DNA from: an uncultured Anaerolineaceae bacterium
GTDB taxonomy: Bacteria > Chloroflexota > Anaerolineae > Anaerolineales > Anaerolineaceae
Direction: 5' to 3'
Assembly (NCBI GenBank): GCA_937890875.1
Contig: CALAEB010000580.1
Span: 1 to 6,961, forward strand
Length of the DNA: 6,961 nt
Under the pieces are notes generated by a model that had not been told where the DNA came from, made no database searches, and saw only the letters and a program-made list of their open reading frames with translations. Shown one piece after another: positions 6,581 through 6,961 of this stretch. How positions within the stretch are numbered: position 1 is the first letter of the stretch; every line of letters begins with the position of its first letter. The position numbers were made by a program, and so were the translations under genes.

Positions 6581-6961
6581 ATGGAAAAACCAATCATTGT
6601 CGCAATTGATGTAGGCACAACAAAAATTTGCACACTGGTCGCTCAAGTGGAAACACAGAACAGTGTGCGGATCCTTGGCGTCGGTATTGAACCCTCTCAG
6701 GGGATCAAAAAAGGAACCGTCGTTGACATCCCGCTGGCCGCAGCCGCAATCGCAGAATCGATTCGGAAAGCCGAACGGACATCCGGCCTGGAAATTTCGA
6801 ACGCGATCGTCAGTGTCGCCGGGTCTCATATATCCTCAATCAACAATAAAGCCACAGTGGGGGTTGTCGGCGGCGTCATCGACCAATATGATGTGAACCG
6901 GGTCATCGAAGCGGTACGGGCAATTCCGATTCCGCATAACCGGGTTATCATCCACTCCATC
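6581..6961 (+). CDS. ftsA: FtsA, actin-like division protein (3' truncated by window edge)
   Basis: This actin-fold ATPase tethers FtsZ filaments to the membrane and recruits the later divisome. The first 127 residues are visible and the frame is open to the last base. Motifs: phosphate-1 loop AIDVGTTKICTLVA (8-21), GVGIEPSQGIKKGTVVDI (33-50), and VSVAGSHISSINNKATVGVV (77-96), which leads into the FtsA-specific 1C subdomain. RVIIHSI (121-127), at the window edge, matches the region preceding the conserved FtsA Pro-containing strand. The nucleotide-binding phosphate-2 and adenosine motifs and the C-terminal membrane-targeting helix lie beyond the window. MreB and DnaK also share the actin fold, but the GIKKG segment, the GSHI segment and the position after ftsQ point to FtsA. 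Confidence 0.94.
   Translation, partial: MEKPIIVAIDVGTTKICTLVAQVETQNSVRILGVGIEPSQGIKKGTVVDIPLAAAAIAESIRKAERTSGLEISNAIVSVAGSHISSINNKATVGVVGGVIDQYDVNRVIEAVRAIPIPHNRVIIHSI

Noticed and set aside
1..6961. High density of CCGG and GATC words across the window as a possible functional signal
   Set aside because: They track codon preferences (CCG, CGG, GGA, GAT, ATC) in coding sequence and are spread evenly rather than clustered; a genome-wide word count would be needed before reading anything into it.

Overview
The window is a compact, single-strand stretch of a bacterial division and cell-wall (dcw) cluster. All six genes are on the + strand, in this order: murD (5' end cut off), ftsW, murG, a fused murC-murB gene, ftsQ and ftsA (3' end cut off). 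The genes overlap or nearly touch: 22 bp for murD/ftsW, 77 bp for ftsW/murG, 4 bp for murG/murC-murB, then gaps of 35 bp and 7 bp. No stretch over 300 bases lacks a gene. I see no internal promoter, terminator, RNA gene, mobile element or CRISPR array, so the genes are probably co-transcribed from a promoter upstream of the window.

Together the genes supply lipid II and the machinery that uses it at the septum. The MurB domain makes UDP-MurNAc, the MurC domain adds L-Ala and MurD adds D-Glu. MurG converts lipid I to lipid II, FtsW polymerises lipid II, FtsQ/DivIB is a membrane division scaffold, and FtsA anchors FtsZ to the membrane. The ftsA gene presumably continues past the window edge and is often followed by ftsZ.

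The organism is a bacterium with moderately high GC. Several motif variants look to me like the Chloroflexota (Anaerolineae-like) versions of these proteins: GGTGGG-VYP in MurG instead of GGTGGH, DSIATSPE in MurD, an EHDHPD motif in MurC, and the PFAGNALPFISFGGS loop in FtsW. This placement rests on remembered motif patterns, not a search, and is tentative.

The most distinctive feature is the uninterrupted 762-codon MurC-MurB fusion, which joins two consecutive steps of precursor synthesis in one polypeptide. Next are the long ftsW/murG overlap, whose frame forces an odd tryptophan-rich FtsW tail, and a MurG that lacks the usual glycine-loop histidine and the HEQN-type motif. I see no sign of a novel defence or mobile system; this is essentially a housekeeping region with lineage-specific modifications.
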